Positions 33,422 through 42,698 of a stretch of DNA of 50,744 bases are shown here, piece after piece. Every line of letters starts with the position of its first letter. The first letter of the stretch is position 1. The DNA is from Gordonia desulfuricans NBRC 100010. GTDB lineage: Bacteria; Actinomycetota; Actinomycetes; Mycobacteriales; Mycobacteriaceae. The DNA lies in contig NZ_BCNF01000070.1 in NCBI RefSeq assembly GCF_001485495.1, forward strand, positions 1 through 50,744, in the 5' to 3' direction. Below the pieces are notes generated by a model, which was not told the origin of the DNA, searched no databases, and saw only the letters and a list, made by a program, of their open reading frames with translations. A program made the position numbers and the translations under genes.

Positions 33422-34199
33422 ATGATGCGCGGCCACCTCACCCCCCTCTGGCATGCCACCGTCTCGTTCGGTCCGCGCGGACGTCCCCTCGGCGCCGCCA
33501 CCCGTGCGGCGATCGGCCTGGCCGTACCCCTCACGGTGCTCGTGGCGGCCGACCGGCTCGAGTGGGCGCTGTATGCCGGATTCGGCGCATTCGCCGCGGT
33601 CTACGGCCGCTACGACGATCACCGCAAGCGGATGTGGGTCCAGCTCGGCGCGGGGACGGCGATCGTCGTGTCGATGCTGCTGGGCACGCTGCTGTCCTGC
33701 CTGGACGCACCCCTGATCGTGCGTGCGGCGGTGATCGGCGTCGTCGCCGCCGTCGTCGCCCATCTCTCGTTCGGGCTCGCCGCGATCGTCGCCCTCTCCG
33801 GGCACTGGTACTGGGCATCGGTGGCCGCACTCACCGCCGTGACCGGCCAGAACACCTACTTCCGCCTGGCCCGTGGCGTGCAGCGCCTGGCCGGGACGGT
33901 GGTCGGGGTGCTGGTGGTGGGTGTGTTGTTCCTGGTCGGAACACCCACCGCGGTGCTGTTGGTCCTCGCCGTCATGTGCCAGGCCGCCGTGGAACTGTGC
34001 ATCCAGTGGCATTACGCCATCGCATCGATGTTCATCACCCTGGCCGCCCTGATCATGGTGGATCTCGCCGGCCCCGCAGCCACCCGGCGGCCTGATCACC
34101 GACCGGCTGATGGAGACGCTGATCGGCGTCGGCGTGGGGTGTGCGGTCGCCCTCGCCTCGGCCGCCGCCACCCGGCTGCTCGGGCCGACCCACCGGTGA
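33422..34199 (+). pseudogene. Degraded FUSC family membrane transporter gene
   Basis: The first frame encodes hydrophobic FUSC-type sequence (RAAIGLAVPLTVLVAADRLE, then HWYWASVAALTAVTGQNTYF and an AIASMFITLAALIMVDLAGP stretch). At about 34082 it loses frame. The expected C-terminal helix continues one frame over (LITDRLMETLIGVGVGCAVA) to TGA at 34197-34199. In addition the middle of the protein looks about 100 residues shorter than usual FUSC proteins, since the first half runs straight into the HWYWAS start of the second. Frameshift is seen in sequence; the internal deletion is judged from memory of the family. GTG 33383 is an alternative start. FUSC proteins are aromatic-acid or fusaric-acid exporters. 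Confidence 0.65.
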
Positions 34200-34247
34200 T
34201 CGCGTGACCTGCCGGCCCTGCCGCGTCGCGATGGTAGTTTCTAGCCC

Positions 34248-34448
34248 ATGCGCAACAACCGCCTGGTCGCCGGAGCCGTCGCCGGAGTCGCCGGCATCGT
34301 CGTCGGACTCGGTGCGGTGTTCCTCGGCGGCTTCCTGTCTGCGGAGAACAGCCCGTCCACCGACGTCAACAACATCAACCCCACCAACGGTTTCGTACAG
34401 GGTTCGGTCGACTACGGCTCACGGGGCGGCGCCGGCGACACCCAGTGA
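34248..34448 (+). CDS. DUF2613 small secreted/membrane protein (Rv0236A-like)
   Basis: A 66-residue protein with an N-terminal hydrophobic segment (residues about 6-30, AGAVAGVAGIVVGLGAVFLG) followed by a polar tail (NNINPTNGFVQGSVDYG). DUF2613 proteins occur next to aftD throughout Mycobacteriales. TAGTTT ends 7 nt before the ATG, so the mRNA is probably leaderless. It is followed after 43 nt by aftD, and co-transcription with it is likely. Function unknown. Confidence 0.9.
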   Translation: MRNNRLVAGAVAGVAGIVVGLGAVFLGGFLSAENSPSTDVNNINPTNGFVQGSVDYGSRGGAGDTQ

Positions 34449-34491
34449 CCGGCCCGACCTCCCCGGCATCACCGCGCCGTCCACTGCCGCG

Positions 34492-37400
34492 GTGACCCGC
34501 CGGTTGGGGCCGCGCGGCGTCGCGACCGCGGCCGTCGTCGCACTGCTGGTCTCCTTCCTGCAGTCACCCGGGCTGATCGCCGCCGACACCAAACTCGATC
34601 TCACCGCCGACCCGACCGGCTTCCTGGCCCGCGCGGCACACCTCTGGACACCGCAGGCCCCGCTCGGGCAGGTCCAGAACCAGGCCTACGGCTATTTCTT
34701 CCCGCACGGCGCGTTCTTCGCGCTCGGCGACCTCCTCGCGGTGCCGCCCTGGGTGACCCAGCGACTCTGGTGGGCGCTGCTGCTGACCGTCGGCTTCGTC
34801 GGTGTGGTGCGGCTGGCCGAGGCGCTGCGGATCGGGTCACCCGGCTCGCGGGTGCTGGCCGGCATCGTGTTCGTGCTCTCCCCGCGCGTCCTGACCACCC
34901 TGGGGTCGATCTCGTCGGAGACGCTGCCGATGATGCTCGCACCGTGGGTGCTGGCCCCGGTGGTCCGGGCACTCGACCATCCCGACGACGGCACGCCGCT
35001 GTGGCGCCATGCCGCGCGCTCGGGGGTGGCGGTGGCACTGATGGGTGCGGTCAACGCGGTCGCCACCCTCGCCGCGGTCGGGGTGTCGGTGGTGTGGTTC
35101 CTGCTGTGTGCGCGCGGCGACCTGCGCCGCTGGTGGCGGTTCGGCCTCGCCTGGACGGGTGTGGCCGTCCTGGCGTGCGCGTGGTGGGTGGTGCCGCTGC
35201 TGATCCTGTCGCGGGTGTCCCCGCCCTTCCTGGACTTCATCGAGTCGTCGCGGGTCACCACCCAGTGGGCGTCGCTGACCGAGGTGCTGCGCGGGACGTC
35301 GTCGTGGACACCGTTCGTCTCCCCCGAACGGGTCGCCGGTGCGGTGCTCGTCACCCAGCCGGCCGCCGTCCTGGCCACCGGCACCCTCGCCGCGGCCGGG
35401 CTGGCCGGACTGTGTATGCGGCACATGCCGTTCCGACGCCGCTGGGTGGTGATCCTCGGGGTCGGCCTGGTGCTCATGTGCAGCGGATACGCCGGCGGGC
35501 TGGGTTCGCCCGTCGCCGAACCGGTTCGGGTGTTCCTGGACGGCTCCGGCGCCTTCCTGCGCAACATCCACAAGTTCGAGCCGTTCCTGCGGCTGCCCCT
35601 GGTCCTCGGGCTGGCGCATCTGCTGGCGCGGGTCCCGTTCCCGGCCGCCGCGCCCCGACGGGAATGGCTGTCGGCGTTCGCACATCCGCAACGGTCCCGG
35701 CCGGTCGCCGCCGCGGTGGTCGTCGTGGTCGCCCTGGTGGGTGCCGGCTCGCTGATGTGGACCGGCCAGCTCACCCCCGACGGTGCCTACAAGGCGCTGC
35801 CGGGATACTGGCGGCAGACCGCGCAGTGGCTCGACGAGCATTCCGGCACCGACTCGGGTGCGCCGAGACGTGCTCTGGTGGTTCCCGGTTCGCCGTTCGC
35901 CGACCAGCTGTGGGGACTGACCCGCGACGAGGTCCTGCAGCCGTTGTCGTGGACGCCGTGGGCGGTGCGTGACGCGATCCCGCTGACCCCGCCGGGCGCG
36001 ATCCGCGCGCTGGACGCGGTACAACGCGATCTCGCGAACGGCCGGCCGTCACCCGGCCTGGCTGCGACCCTGAGCGGGCAGGGCATCGGATTCGTGGTGC
36101 TGCGTGCCGATCTCGACCCGGAGACGTCACGATCGGCCCGCCCGCTGCTCGCCCAGCAGGCCCTCGACGGCTCGCCGGGCCTGCACCGGGTGGCGACCTT
36201 CGGCCCCGAGGTCAGCCAGACATCGGTCGACGGCGTGGTGCGCGACAACGGGTTACGGCCACCGATGCCCGCCGTCCAGATCTATGCGGTGGACGGCGAC
36301 ACCGGCACCGGACCGCGCCTGTCGGCGACCGCTCCGATGACCCGCATCGCCGGCGGACCGGAAGCCGTTGCCGCACTGAACGATGCACGGGCACGCCTGG
36401 GTGAGCCCGCGCTGGGTCCGGTACTGCTGGAATCCGATGCCCGGCGGGCCGGGCTGGCCGCCGGGCCGGTCGTGGTGACCGACACCCCCGCCGACCGCGA
36501 GGTGGACTTCGGCCGGGTCGACGACCACAGCTCGGCGATCCGCTCCCCCGACGATGCACGGCGAACCCAGAACGCCGCACCGGATTACCCGGTCGAGGAC
36601 CAGCCGCTCACCGAGGGGCAGTGGCTGCTCGACAACCGGCCCGGCGAGGTGCGGGTGTCGACGTCGGGGTCGGCGGCCGACGCCACCCAGCCGGGCCAGA
36701 CGTCACCGGCGAGCTCGGCGGCCGCGGCATTCGACGGCGATCCGTCCACGGCCTGGGCGAGCAGTGGCCTTTCCTCCGCCGTCGGCCGGTGGCTTCGACT
36801 CGACTTCGATTCTCCGCAAAGGGATCTGGCCCTACAGTTGACCACCGCCAAGGCCCTGGGGCCGGATGTGACGTCGGTGCTGGTGACCACCGAGGCGGGC
36901 ACCACCGTCGCCTCCGGCCTGGAGCCGGGGAAACCGGTGACCGTCACCGCCCCCAGCGGGCCGACCCGCTGGGTGCAGATCACGGCCATCGCCACCGACG
37001 ACGGCACGGCGGGAAATCAGTTCGCCCTCGCCGAGGTCGGCGTGGTGGACCTGGCCTCCGGGATGCCGCTGTCCATCCGCCACCGCGTGGTGCTGCCCGA
37101 GCTGCCCGCCGACACCCCGGTGTCGGGATGGCTGCTCACCCAGGAACTCTCGGGACGATCGGCATGTGTGACCGAACCGGCCGGCCAGGACCGCCGCGCC
37201 CGCGAGCACTGCGCCCCGGGCCTCGGACTGGCACCGGAGAACCCGGGAGTACTGACCCGCGCCTTGTCGGTGCCGTCGGCGACGGCGGTCGAGCCGACGA
37301 TGGTGCTGCGCCCGACCCCCGGCGACGGACTCGACGCACTGCTGTCGGCGGCGGGCGGCATCCGCGCATCCGGTGCGTCGACGGTCAACGATCCGCGGGC

Positions 37401-38835
37401 ATCGGCGTCGGCCGCGGTGGATGGCGATCCCGGAACCGTGTGGACCGCAGCCGAACCCGAGAAGAAGGGTGCATCACCGACGCTCACGCTGCGGCTGCCC
37501 GCACCGCAGACCGTCGAGTCGCTGCGGATCATCACCCCCGAGGGATATCCCGCGGCGCCGACCCGGGTGTCGGTGGACCTCGGCACCGGCCCGCAGAAAC
37601 ACACCCTCGGTGAGGACGGCGTGGTCACTCTGACCCCGGCGGTCACCGACACCATCAAGATCGGTCTGCTCGACCGTACCGACCTGCTCGACGTGAACAG
37701 CCTCGGATTCGCCAGTCCCGCACCGGTCGGCATCGCCGAGGTACAGATCACCCCGGCGCCGCCGGCCGCGCCCGCCGCCGACCGGCCGATCGACATCGGC
37801 TGCGACGCCGGGATCGGGATCACCGTGTCGGGCCAGGTGATCGGGATGTCGGTGCACACGACGGCCGCCGCGCTGCGCGCCGGCGAACCGGTGGTGGCCC
37901 GCCCCTGCTCGGCGGTGCCGGTGGGTCTCGGTGCGGGAGAACAGGAGTTGTCGGCGAACCCGGGATCGGCGTTCACCGTCGACGCCGTGTGGTTGCCCGT
38001 CGCCGGAACCGGCGCCGCTACGACCGGTGGCGACGCGGCCGGGACGCAGTATCCCGAGACCGGTACCTGGGCGGCCACCGCCCGCACCGTCACCGTGGAT
38101 TCCGCTGCCGTGCAACGCATCCTGTCGGTCCCGGAGAGCACCAACCCGGGCTGGGTGGCCGAACTCGGCGGGCACACCCTGGAACCGGTGGTGGTCGACG
38201 GCTGGCAGCAGGGCTGGATCGTCGAGGCCGGCGAGTCCGGCACCGTGACCCTGTCGTTCCGCTACGACAGCCTCTACCGCTGGTCGCTGGTCGTCGGATT
38301 CGTGCTCCTGGCAGCACTGTTCGCACTCGCCTTCGGCCCCCGTCGATCACGGCACCACAGCGACGATCCCGAACCCGCCGGCGACACGCTCACCGCCGAG
38401 CACACCGTCGCGGACGATCAGTCACCCGCACCGGTCCCCGGCACCGCGTCAGCGGTCGTCGGCGCCGTCGGCTGGCTGGGTGCGTGCTGGTTGCTCGGCG
38501 GATGGTGGGGGCTCGGGGTCGGAATCGTCACCGGCGTCGGCGTACTCGTGCTCCGGCCGCCCGCGGTGGTGGTGACGGTGTTCGTCGCGATGATGCTCGC
38601 CACCGTCGGCCTGGCGTCGGGTCCGTGGCAGTCACCGACCGGCTATCACGGCTTCTCGTGGTGGGTTCAGTTGCCCGCTCTGGTCGCGGTGTCGTCGGTG
38701 ATGGTCTCGGCACTGCTCGCCCCGGTCGTCGACGCGACGGCATCCGACGGACCCGCAACCGCCTGGCGGGACCGGATTCGCGCACTCTCGCGGCGCCGCA
38801 ACCGGTCCCGGGCCGGTTCCTCGATGAAGGCATAG
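34492..38835 (+). CDS. aftD: Alpha-(1->3)-arabinofuranosyltransferase AftD
   Basis: A 1447-residue GT-C glycosyltransferase (about 1400 aa in M. tuberculosis) that adds D-arabinofuranose branches from decaprenyl-phosphoarabinose to arabinogalactan and lipoarabinomannan at the outer membrane face. An N-terminal region of about 11 helices (residues 1-440; DLTADPTGFLARAAHLW is a conserved loop) is followed by a large periplasmic part with at least two F5/8-type carbohydrate-binding segments (AAAFDGDPSTAWAS near 745; AAVDGDPGTVWTA near 975). Four helices follow at the C-terminus (about 1265-1415) before a basic tail. The GTG at 34492 is inferred from where the family-like sequence begins; no ribosome site is visible, so coupling to DUF2613 is likely. 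The last 169 nt overlap the antisense acyltransferase gene. Confidence 0.95.
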   Translation: MTRRLGPRGVATAAVVALLVSFLQSPGLIAADTKLDLTADPTGFLARAAHLWTPQAPLGQVQNQAYGYFFPHGAFFALGDLLAVPPWVTQRLWWALLLTVGFVGVVRLAEALRIGSPGSRVLAGIVFVLSPRVLTTLGSISSETLPMMLAPWVLAPVVRALDHPDDGTPLWRHAARSGVAVALMGAVNAVATLAAVGVSVVWFLLCARGDLRRWWRFGLAWTGVAVLACAWWVVPLLILSRVSPPFLDFIESSRVTTQWASLTEVLRGTSSWTPFVSPERVAGAVLVTQPAAVLATGTLAAAGLAGLCMRHMPFRRRWVVILGVGLVLMCSGYAGGLGSPVAEPVRVFLDGSGAFLRNIHKFEPFLRLPLVLGLAHLLARVPFPAAAPRREWLSAFAHPQRSRPVAAAVVVVVALVGAGSLMWTGQLTPDGAYKALPGYWRQTAQWLDEHSGTDSGAPRRALVVPGSPFADQLWGLTRDEVLQPLSWTPWAVRDAIPLTPPGAIRALDAVQRDLANGRPSPGLAATLSGQGIGFVVLRADLDPETSRSARPLLAQQALDGSPGLHRVATFGPEVSQTSVDGVVRDNGLRPPMPAVQIYAVDGDTGTGPRLSATAPMTRIAGGPEAVAALNDARARLGEPALGPVLLESDARRAGLAAGPVVVTDTPADREVDFGRVDDHSSAIRSPDDARRTQNAAPDYPVEDQPLTEGQWLLDNRPGEVRVSTSGSAADATQPGQTSPASSAAAAFDGDPSTAWASSGLSSAVGRWLRLDFDSPQRDLALQLTTAKALGPDVTSVLVTTEAGTTVASGLEPGKPVTVTAPSGPTRWVQITAIATDDGTAGNQFALAEVGVVDLASGMPLSIRHRVVLPELPADTPVSGWLLTQELSGRSACVTEPAGQDRRAREHCAPGLGLAPENPGVLTRALSVPSATAVEPTMVLRPTPGDGLDALLSAAGGIRASGASTVNDPRASASAAVDGDPGTVWTAAEPEKKGASPTLTLRLPAPQTVESLRIITPEGYPAAPTRVSVDLGTGPQKHTLGEDGVVTLTPAVTDTIKIGLLDRTDLLDVNSLGFASPAPVGIAEVQITPAPPAAPAADRPIDIGCDAGIGITVSGQVIGMSVHTTAAALRAGEPVVARPCSAVPVGLGAGEQELSANPGSAFTVDAVWLPVAGTGAATTGGDAAGTQYPETGTWAATARTVTVDSAAVQRILSVPESTNPGWVAELGGHTLEPVVVDGWQQGWIVEAGESGTVTLSFRYDSLYRWSLVVGFVLLAALFALAFGPRRSRHHSDDPEPAGDTLTAEHTVADDQSPAPVPGTASAVVGAVGWLGACWLLGGWWGLGVGIVTGVGVLVLRPPAVVVTVFVAMMLATVGLASGPWQSPTGYHGFSWWVQLPALVAVSSVMVSALLAPVVDATASDGPATAWRDRIRALSRRRNRSRAGSSMKA

Positions 38836-39989
38836 CTCGCCGCCGACACCCCGATGCTCAGTGCCAGGGTGAGACACCACACGAGCAGGGTGTCGCCGGC
38901 GAACGGGATGATCCCGAACAGCCCGAAGACCACCGCGAGGACGGCGACATGCCAGATGAAGATGCCGTACGACCAACGCCCCAGGGCCAGCATCCACGGC
39001 GAGGTGAGCACCCGGAACCGTCGTCGGGCGGCGGTCGAGCGGTGACCGGACGGGGCGTCGCACACCAGCGGGGCCAGCAAGGCGAATCCACACAGGGCGC
39101 CGAGCACCATCTTGATCGCGAACTGCCACGGCGCGAGGTCACCCAGGCCGGTCGGCCCGGCGATCGGGGTGCACGCCGCGGCATAGGCGACGACGAACAG
39201 CAGCCCCATCGCGCCGCGCCGGGCACCGGCCCGCTCGAGCATCCGGGTCAGGCGTGTCGACCCGCCGAGTTCGGCCGCACCGGACACCTCGGCGAGGAGC
39301 AGGCCTGCGATGAACCACGGCAGGTGCCCGAACACCCAGTTGGTGGGTTCGGTCCCGTCGGGCAGCGGCAGTGCGCGCCCCACCCACGCCCAGCCCAGGC
39401 TGATCACCCCGAGCCCGAGGAGCACCGGGACCCGCAGACCCACACGGGTGCCGCGCAGCCGGAACAGCCCGATCCCGAGAAACGGGAGCAGCAGATAGAA
39501 GCTGATCTCCACCGACAGACTCCACATCTGGGTCAGTCCGGCGGTCAGCGACAGCGGCACGTACACCTGGGTGAGGGTCAGGTTGGCGAGCCAGACGGTG
39601 AGGTCGGCGCCCCGCGCCTCCGGCAGCAGGGTGAGCACGGCCACCACCACGACCACATAGGCGGGCCAGATCCGGACCACGCGGTGACGCAGGTAGCGGC
39701 GCACCGCCGGACGCCGCGCCTGCCGGTGCGCCGCGGCCACCCAGTTACGCCACAGCAGGAACCCCGACAACGCGAAGAACACCGCCACCGCGAGATCGAG
39801 CCGGCCCAGGACGGGGCCGAGCACGGGGATGCCGACCGCCCCGGTCTGGAAGGCGACGTGGGTGGTGAGCACACCGATCGCGGCCACCGCACGCATCCCC
39901 TCGAGCTGCGGGAAGAACCTCCGGTACTCGGGGGTCTGCTCCTCGACGGTGTCGGCGGTTGCCGGGCTGGCGGTCTGTTCTGCGGTCAT
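38667..39989 (-). CDS. Acyltransferase 3 family membrane protein (Rv0228-like)
   Basis: A 440-residue integral membrane acyltransferase with about ten helices. The family motif is RRFFPQLEGMRAVAAIGVLTTH (residues 23-44, with the catalytic His44), then LSGFLLWRNW and MWSLSVEISFYLLLP. Such enzymes O-acylate envelope sugars or lipids. Position beside the DUF3068 gene matches Rv0228/Rv0227c. Its 3' 169 nt run antisense into the end of aftD, encoding a disordered C-terminal tail (after RDRLRRRESAR). A -10-like TACCCT lies 10 nt before its ATG in a shared divergent promoter. Confidence 0.92.
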   Translation of the reverse strand: MTAEQTASPATADTVEEQTPEYRRFFPQLEGMRAVAAIGVLTTHVAFQTGAVGIPVLGPVLGRLDLAVAVFFALSGFLLWRNWVAAAHRQARRPAVRRYLRHRVVRIWPAYVVVVVAVLTLLPEARGADLTVWLANLTLTQVYVPLSLTAGLTQMWSLSVEISFYLLLPFLGIGLFRLRGTRVGLRVPVLLGLGVISLGWAWVGRALPLPDGTEPTNWVFGHLPWFIAGLLLAEVSGAAELGGSTRLTRMLERAGARRGAMGLLFVVAYAAACTPIAGPTGLGDLAPWQFAIKMVLGALCGFALLAPLVCDAPSGHRSTAARRRFRVLTSPWMLALGRWSYGIFIWHVAVLAVVFGLFGIIPFAGDTLLVWCLTLALSIGVSAASYAFIEEPARDRLRRRESARIRSRQAVAGPSDAVASTTGASSAETITDDTATRAGN

Positions 39990-39999
39990 GCTGGGTCAC

Positions 40000-40035
40000 A
40001 GGGTAGCGAGTGTCCGATTCACCTGCCGCTACCCT
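40000..40035. promoter_or_regulatory. Back-to-back divergent promoters for acyltransferase and DUF3068 genes
   Basis: AGGGTAGC (40000-40007) and GCTACCCT (40028-40035) form an inverted repeat 20 bp apart. Each arm contains a TACCCT -10 box facing outward: the right one ends 6 nt before ATG 40042, the left one 10 nt before ATG 39989. The -35 regions must share the 20-bp centre, so the two promoters should compete. Confidence 0.55.
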
Positions 40036-40041
40036 CGCCGT

Positions 40042-41322
40042 ATGCCCGATTCCGGTGACCGCCCCGTTCCCGTGAGCGCACCACCCGCATCGAGCCGGTG
40101 GTCGACGCGCGATCTGATCGGCCCCACCCTGGTCTTCGTCGGCGGATTCCTGATCGCCGCCGCCCTCGCGCTGCCGACGCTGCTGGTCGGCCAGATGCGG
40201 CTGATCCCGCTGAGCACCGACGTCACGACGGTCGCCACGAGTGTCGGCGATCCCGAGCCGAATGCGACGATCCTCGACCGCTGCTCGCTGAACTCGCCGG
40301 CCGCCCGCACCGTGGGTGCCGAACTGGTGCGTCAGCAGCGGGTGGTGGCGGTGCAGCCGTCGGACAAGCGGGTGGTGACCCTGCAGGCGGGGACATCGGT
40401 GCAGGCCGAACGCATCTGGCTCGACGGGCGCGGCGTCGACGCCGACACCCCGCGCCCCGGGTCCGAGCAGCCCGCGGCCGACGGCGAGCCGGCGTGTACC
40501 GACGCGACGCTGTCGGCGATCAAGGACCGGGTGACCCTGGGCCGTCGGACCGCACTACCCGATCTGGGAGCGAATTCTTCTGGGGTGCGCGGTAATTCGG
40601 AGATCCAGTACGACAGCCACGCCGCTCCGGTGCAGGTTCCCGACCGCACCGGGTACACCTATGTGCTGCCGTTCGGCACCGACGCCGACGGCCTGCGGTT
40701 CTTCGACCCGGTCAGCAGGCGGTCGGTGCCGCTGGTCCACACCGGCACGACCCAGGTGGACGGACGTACGGCGCTGCGCTTCGTGGCCGACGTCCCCGAC
40801 ACCGACCTCGACGCGGTCGGCGCGGGCGCCGCCGACACCGGGGTGCCGGCCACCCGGATCACCCGGCCCGCGTCGTGGTTCGGCGTCGGCGGCGACCCGG
40901 CCCGTCCGCTCACCGCGACACTGCATCAGACCTCGCGCTGGGAGATCGCCGTCGACGAGGCGACCGGTGTGATCGTCGACGAGCGGATCGACGTCGACCA
41001 GGCCTATCGGATCGCCGATCCGACGCTGGACGGGTACCGGCTCACCAATCTCACCGCGACCTTCGCCTACGACCGGCAGACCCGTGCCGAACTCGCCGAC
41101 CAGGCGCAACGGCTCGGGACGCCGCTGGTGATCTGGGGGCGTGTGGTGCCGATCGCCGCCGGGGTGCTGGGCGTGCTGGCCGTCGTCGGCGGGGCGGTGC
41201 TGACGGTGCGGGGCCGGGGCGATGCGCCCGACCATCAGACCGACCAGACCGAGACCGACGGGACCGAGACCGGCCAGGCCCGGACCGACGCCGACGGATC
41301 CCGGGCCGGATCAGACGTCTGA
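40042..41322 (+). CDS. DUF3068 membrane protein (PorA-family-like, Rv0227c-like)
   Basis: A 426-residue protein with one N-terminal helix (about 31-50, TLVFVGGFLIAAALALPTLL), a large extracytoplasmic domain rich in beta strands, a C-terminal helix (about 368-393) and an acidic/Thr tail. This is the layout of DUF3068, annotated in some databases as porin PorA family. It is conserved in mycolic-acid bacteria; molecular function is not established. TACCCT lies 6 nt before ATG 40042 (leaderless). Its 3' end overlaps the convergent flippase-like gene by 12 nt. Confidence 0.88.
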   Translation: MPDSGDRPVPVSAPPASSRWSTRDLIGPTLVFVGGFLIAAALALPTLLVGQMRLIPLSTDVTTVATSVGDPEPNATILDRCSLNSPAARTVGAELVRQQRVVAVQPSDKRVVTLQAGTSVQAERIWLDGRGVDADTPRPGSEQPAADGEPACTDATLSAIKDRVTLGRRTALPDLGANSSGVRGNSEIQYDSHAAPVQVPDRTGYTYVLPFGTDADGLRFFDPVSRRSVPLVHTGTTQVDGRTALRFVADVPDTDLDAVGAGAADTGVPATRITRPASWFGVGGDPARPLTATLHQTSRWEIAVDEATGVIVDERIDVDQAYRIADPTLDGYRLTNLTATFAYDRQTRAELADQAQRLGTPLVIWGRVVPIAAGVLGVLAVVGGAVLTVRGRGDAPDHQTDQTETDGTETGQARTDADGSRAGSDV

Positions 41323-42576
41323 CGTCTCCGGTTCAGACGGCGGTGCCGGTGTCGGGGACATGACCCGCAGGCAGTAGACCCCGGTGCCCACCGCCGCGAC
41401 GGTCACGGTGATCGCCGCGGTCAGGGCCAGCGTGACGATGGAATGCACCACGGTCACGATGACGACGGCCTCGATCACCACCGCGACCCAGGTCCCGACG
41501 GCGACCCGGGTGCGGTCGGCGGCGATCGCCGCGAGCAGCACCACCTGCAGCACCGCCATCGCCGCGCCGGTGTAGGCGAACAGCCACAGGATGCCCACGA
41601 GCGGCCGGTACTCCTCCCCGATCACGATCGGCACCAGCGGTGCCGCCACCCCGGCACCCACGGTGACCAGCACCCCGATCACGGCGACCACCGCGACCGC
41701 CTGCCGCAGCGATGTGCGCGAGCGGGCCGGGTCGGCGAGCCGCGGATAGAGCACCACGCCGATCGCCTGCGGCAACCAGAACGCCGCCTTGGTGGCCACC
41801 GCACCCAGGCCGTAGATCCCGGCGTCGACCTCGTCGAGAGCGGTGCGTGAGAGCAGCAGGTCGATCGACACCGCGACGATCAGCACCAGCTGCACCTGGG
41901 ACGCCCGCAGCACGCTGAGCGCCGACACCCGATCACGGGCACCGTCGCCGTCGGCGTCGCCATCCCGGCCGACCCGGCCGGGATGGAGCGGGCCGGTGCC
42001 GGTGGCCCGGACGGCCACGCCGACGATGCCCGCGGCCACCACCGCACCGAGCGTCCCGGCGGCCAGACCGCCGGCCGGCCCGGCACCCACGGCGAATGCC
42101 ACCAGCATCGGCACCGAGCGCAGCGCACCGACGACGGCGAGCACCCAGGCGAGTGCCCGGAACTCCTGGCGGCCCTGCAGCACTCCCTGACCGGCCGCGA
42201 TGATCACCAGCAGGGGTGCGGCGGCGAGCGCGGCGACGGTGGCGGGGATACCGGTGTCGGCGACCGCGGCGACGATCGGGACCGCGATCGCAGCGGTGAC
42301 GAGAACCCCGAGGGTGGTGGTGATCGACACCCGGCGCAGGTTGCCTGCCCGGCCCCGGACGACCTCGCGCGCGATCACCGCCTGCAGCGCGAGGGCGGGC
42401 ACGCCGAGGATCAGCATCGCCGACAGCAACCGCGCGAACTGCCCGTAGTCGCCGGGCAGCAGCCAGCGACCGGCCCCGACGTAGACGAGATAGGCCGCGA
42501 TGTTGGCGACCATCGACCCCACGGCGACCCAGCCGAGGGCGCCGATCACGCCACGCACCCGCCCCGGACCGACCAT
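41311..42576 (-). CDS. Polysaccharide biosynthesis flippase-like membrane protein (MOP superfamily)
   Basis: A 421-residue protein with about 12 helices in the MATE/Wzx (MurJ-like) style: N-terminal VGSMVANIAAYLVYVGAGRW, GDYGQFARLLS, and IYGLGAVATKAAFWLPQAIG in the second half. Family members move lipid-linked oligosaccharides or other amphipathic substrates across the membrane. The context of glycosyltransferase and acyltransferase genes supports a role in envelope glycan export (inference). It is divergent from the CitE-like gene, and is not at this position in the M. tuberculosis block as I recall it. Confidence 0.82.
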   Translation of the reverse strand: MVGPGRVRGVIGALGWVAVGSMVANIAAYLVYVGAGRWLLPGDYGQFARLLSAMLILGVPALALQAVIAREVVRGRAGNLRRVSITTTLGVLVTAAIAVPIVAAVADTGIPATVAALAAAPLLVIIAAGQGVLQGRQEFRALAWVLAVVGALRSVPMLVAFAVGAGPAGGLAAGTLGAVVAAGIVGVAVRATGTGPLHPGRVGRDGDADGDGARDRVSALSVLRASQVQLVLIVAVSIDLLLSRTALDEVDAGIYGLGAVATKAAFWLPQAIGVVLYPRLADPARSRTSLRQAVAVVAVIGVLVTVGAGVAAPLVPIVIGEEYRPLVGILWLFAYTGAAMAVLQVVLLAAIAADRTRVAVGTWVAVVIEAVVIVTVVHSIVTLALTAAITVTVAAVGTGVYCLRVMSPTPAPPSEPETSDV

Positions 42577-42698
42577 GTGCTCAAGTCTGCCCGACCGCCG
42601 GTGGCGGGCGACCGGGTAGGGATCGTCGTGGGCGATGGGTGTGGAACCATGGAGAGTGGTTCATCGCCGCCAGGCGACGGTACGAGGTAAGGCCAGGG

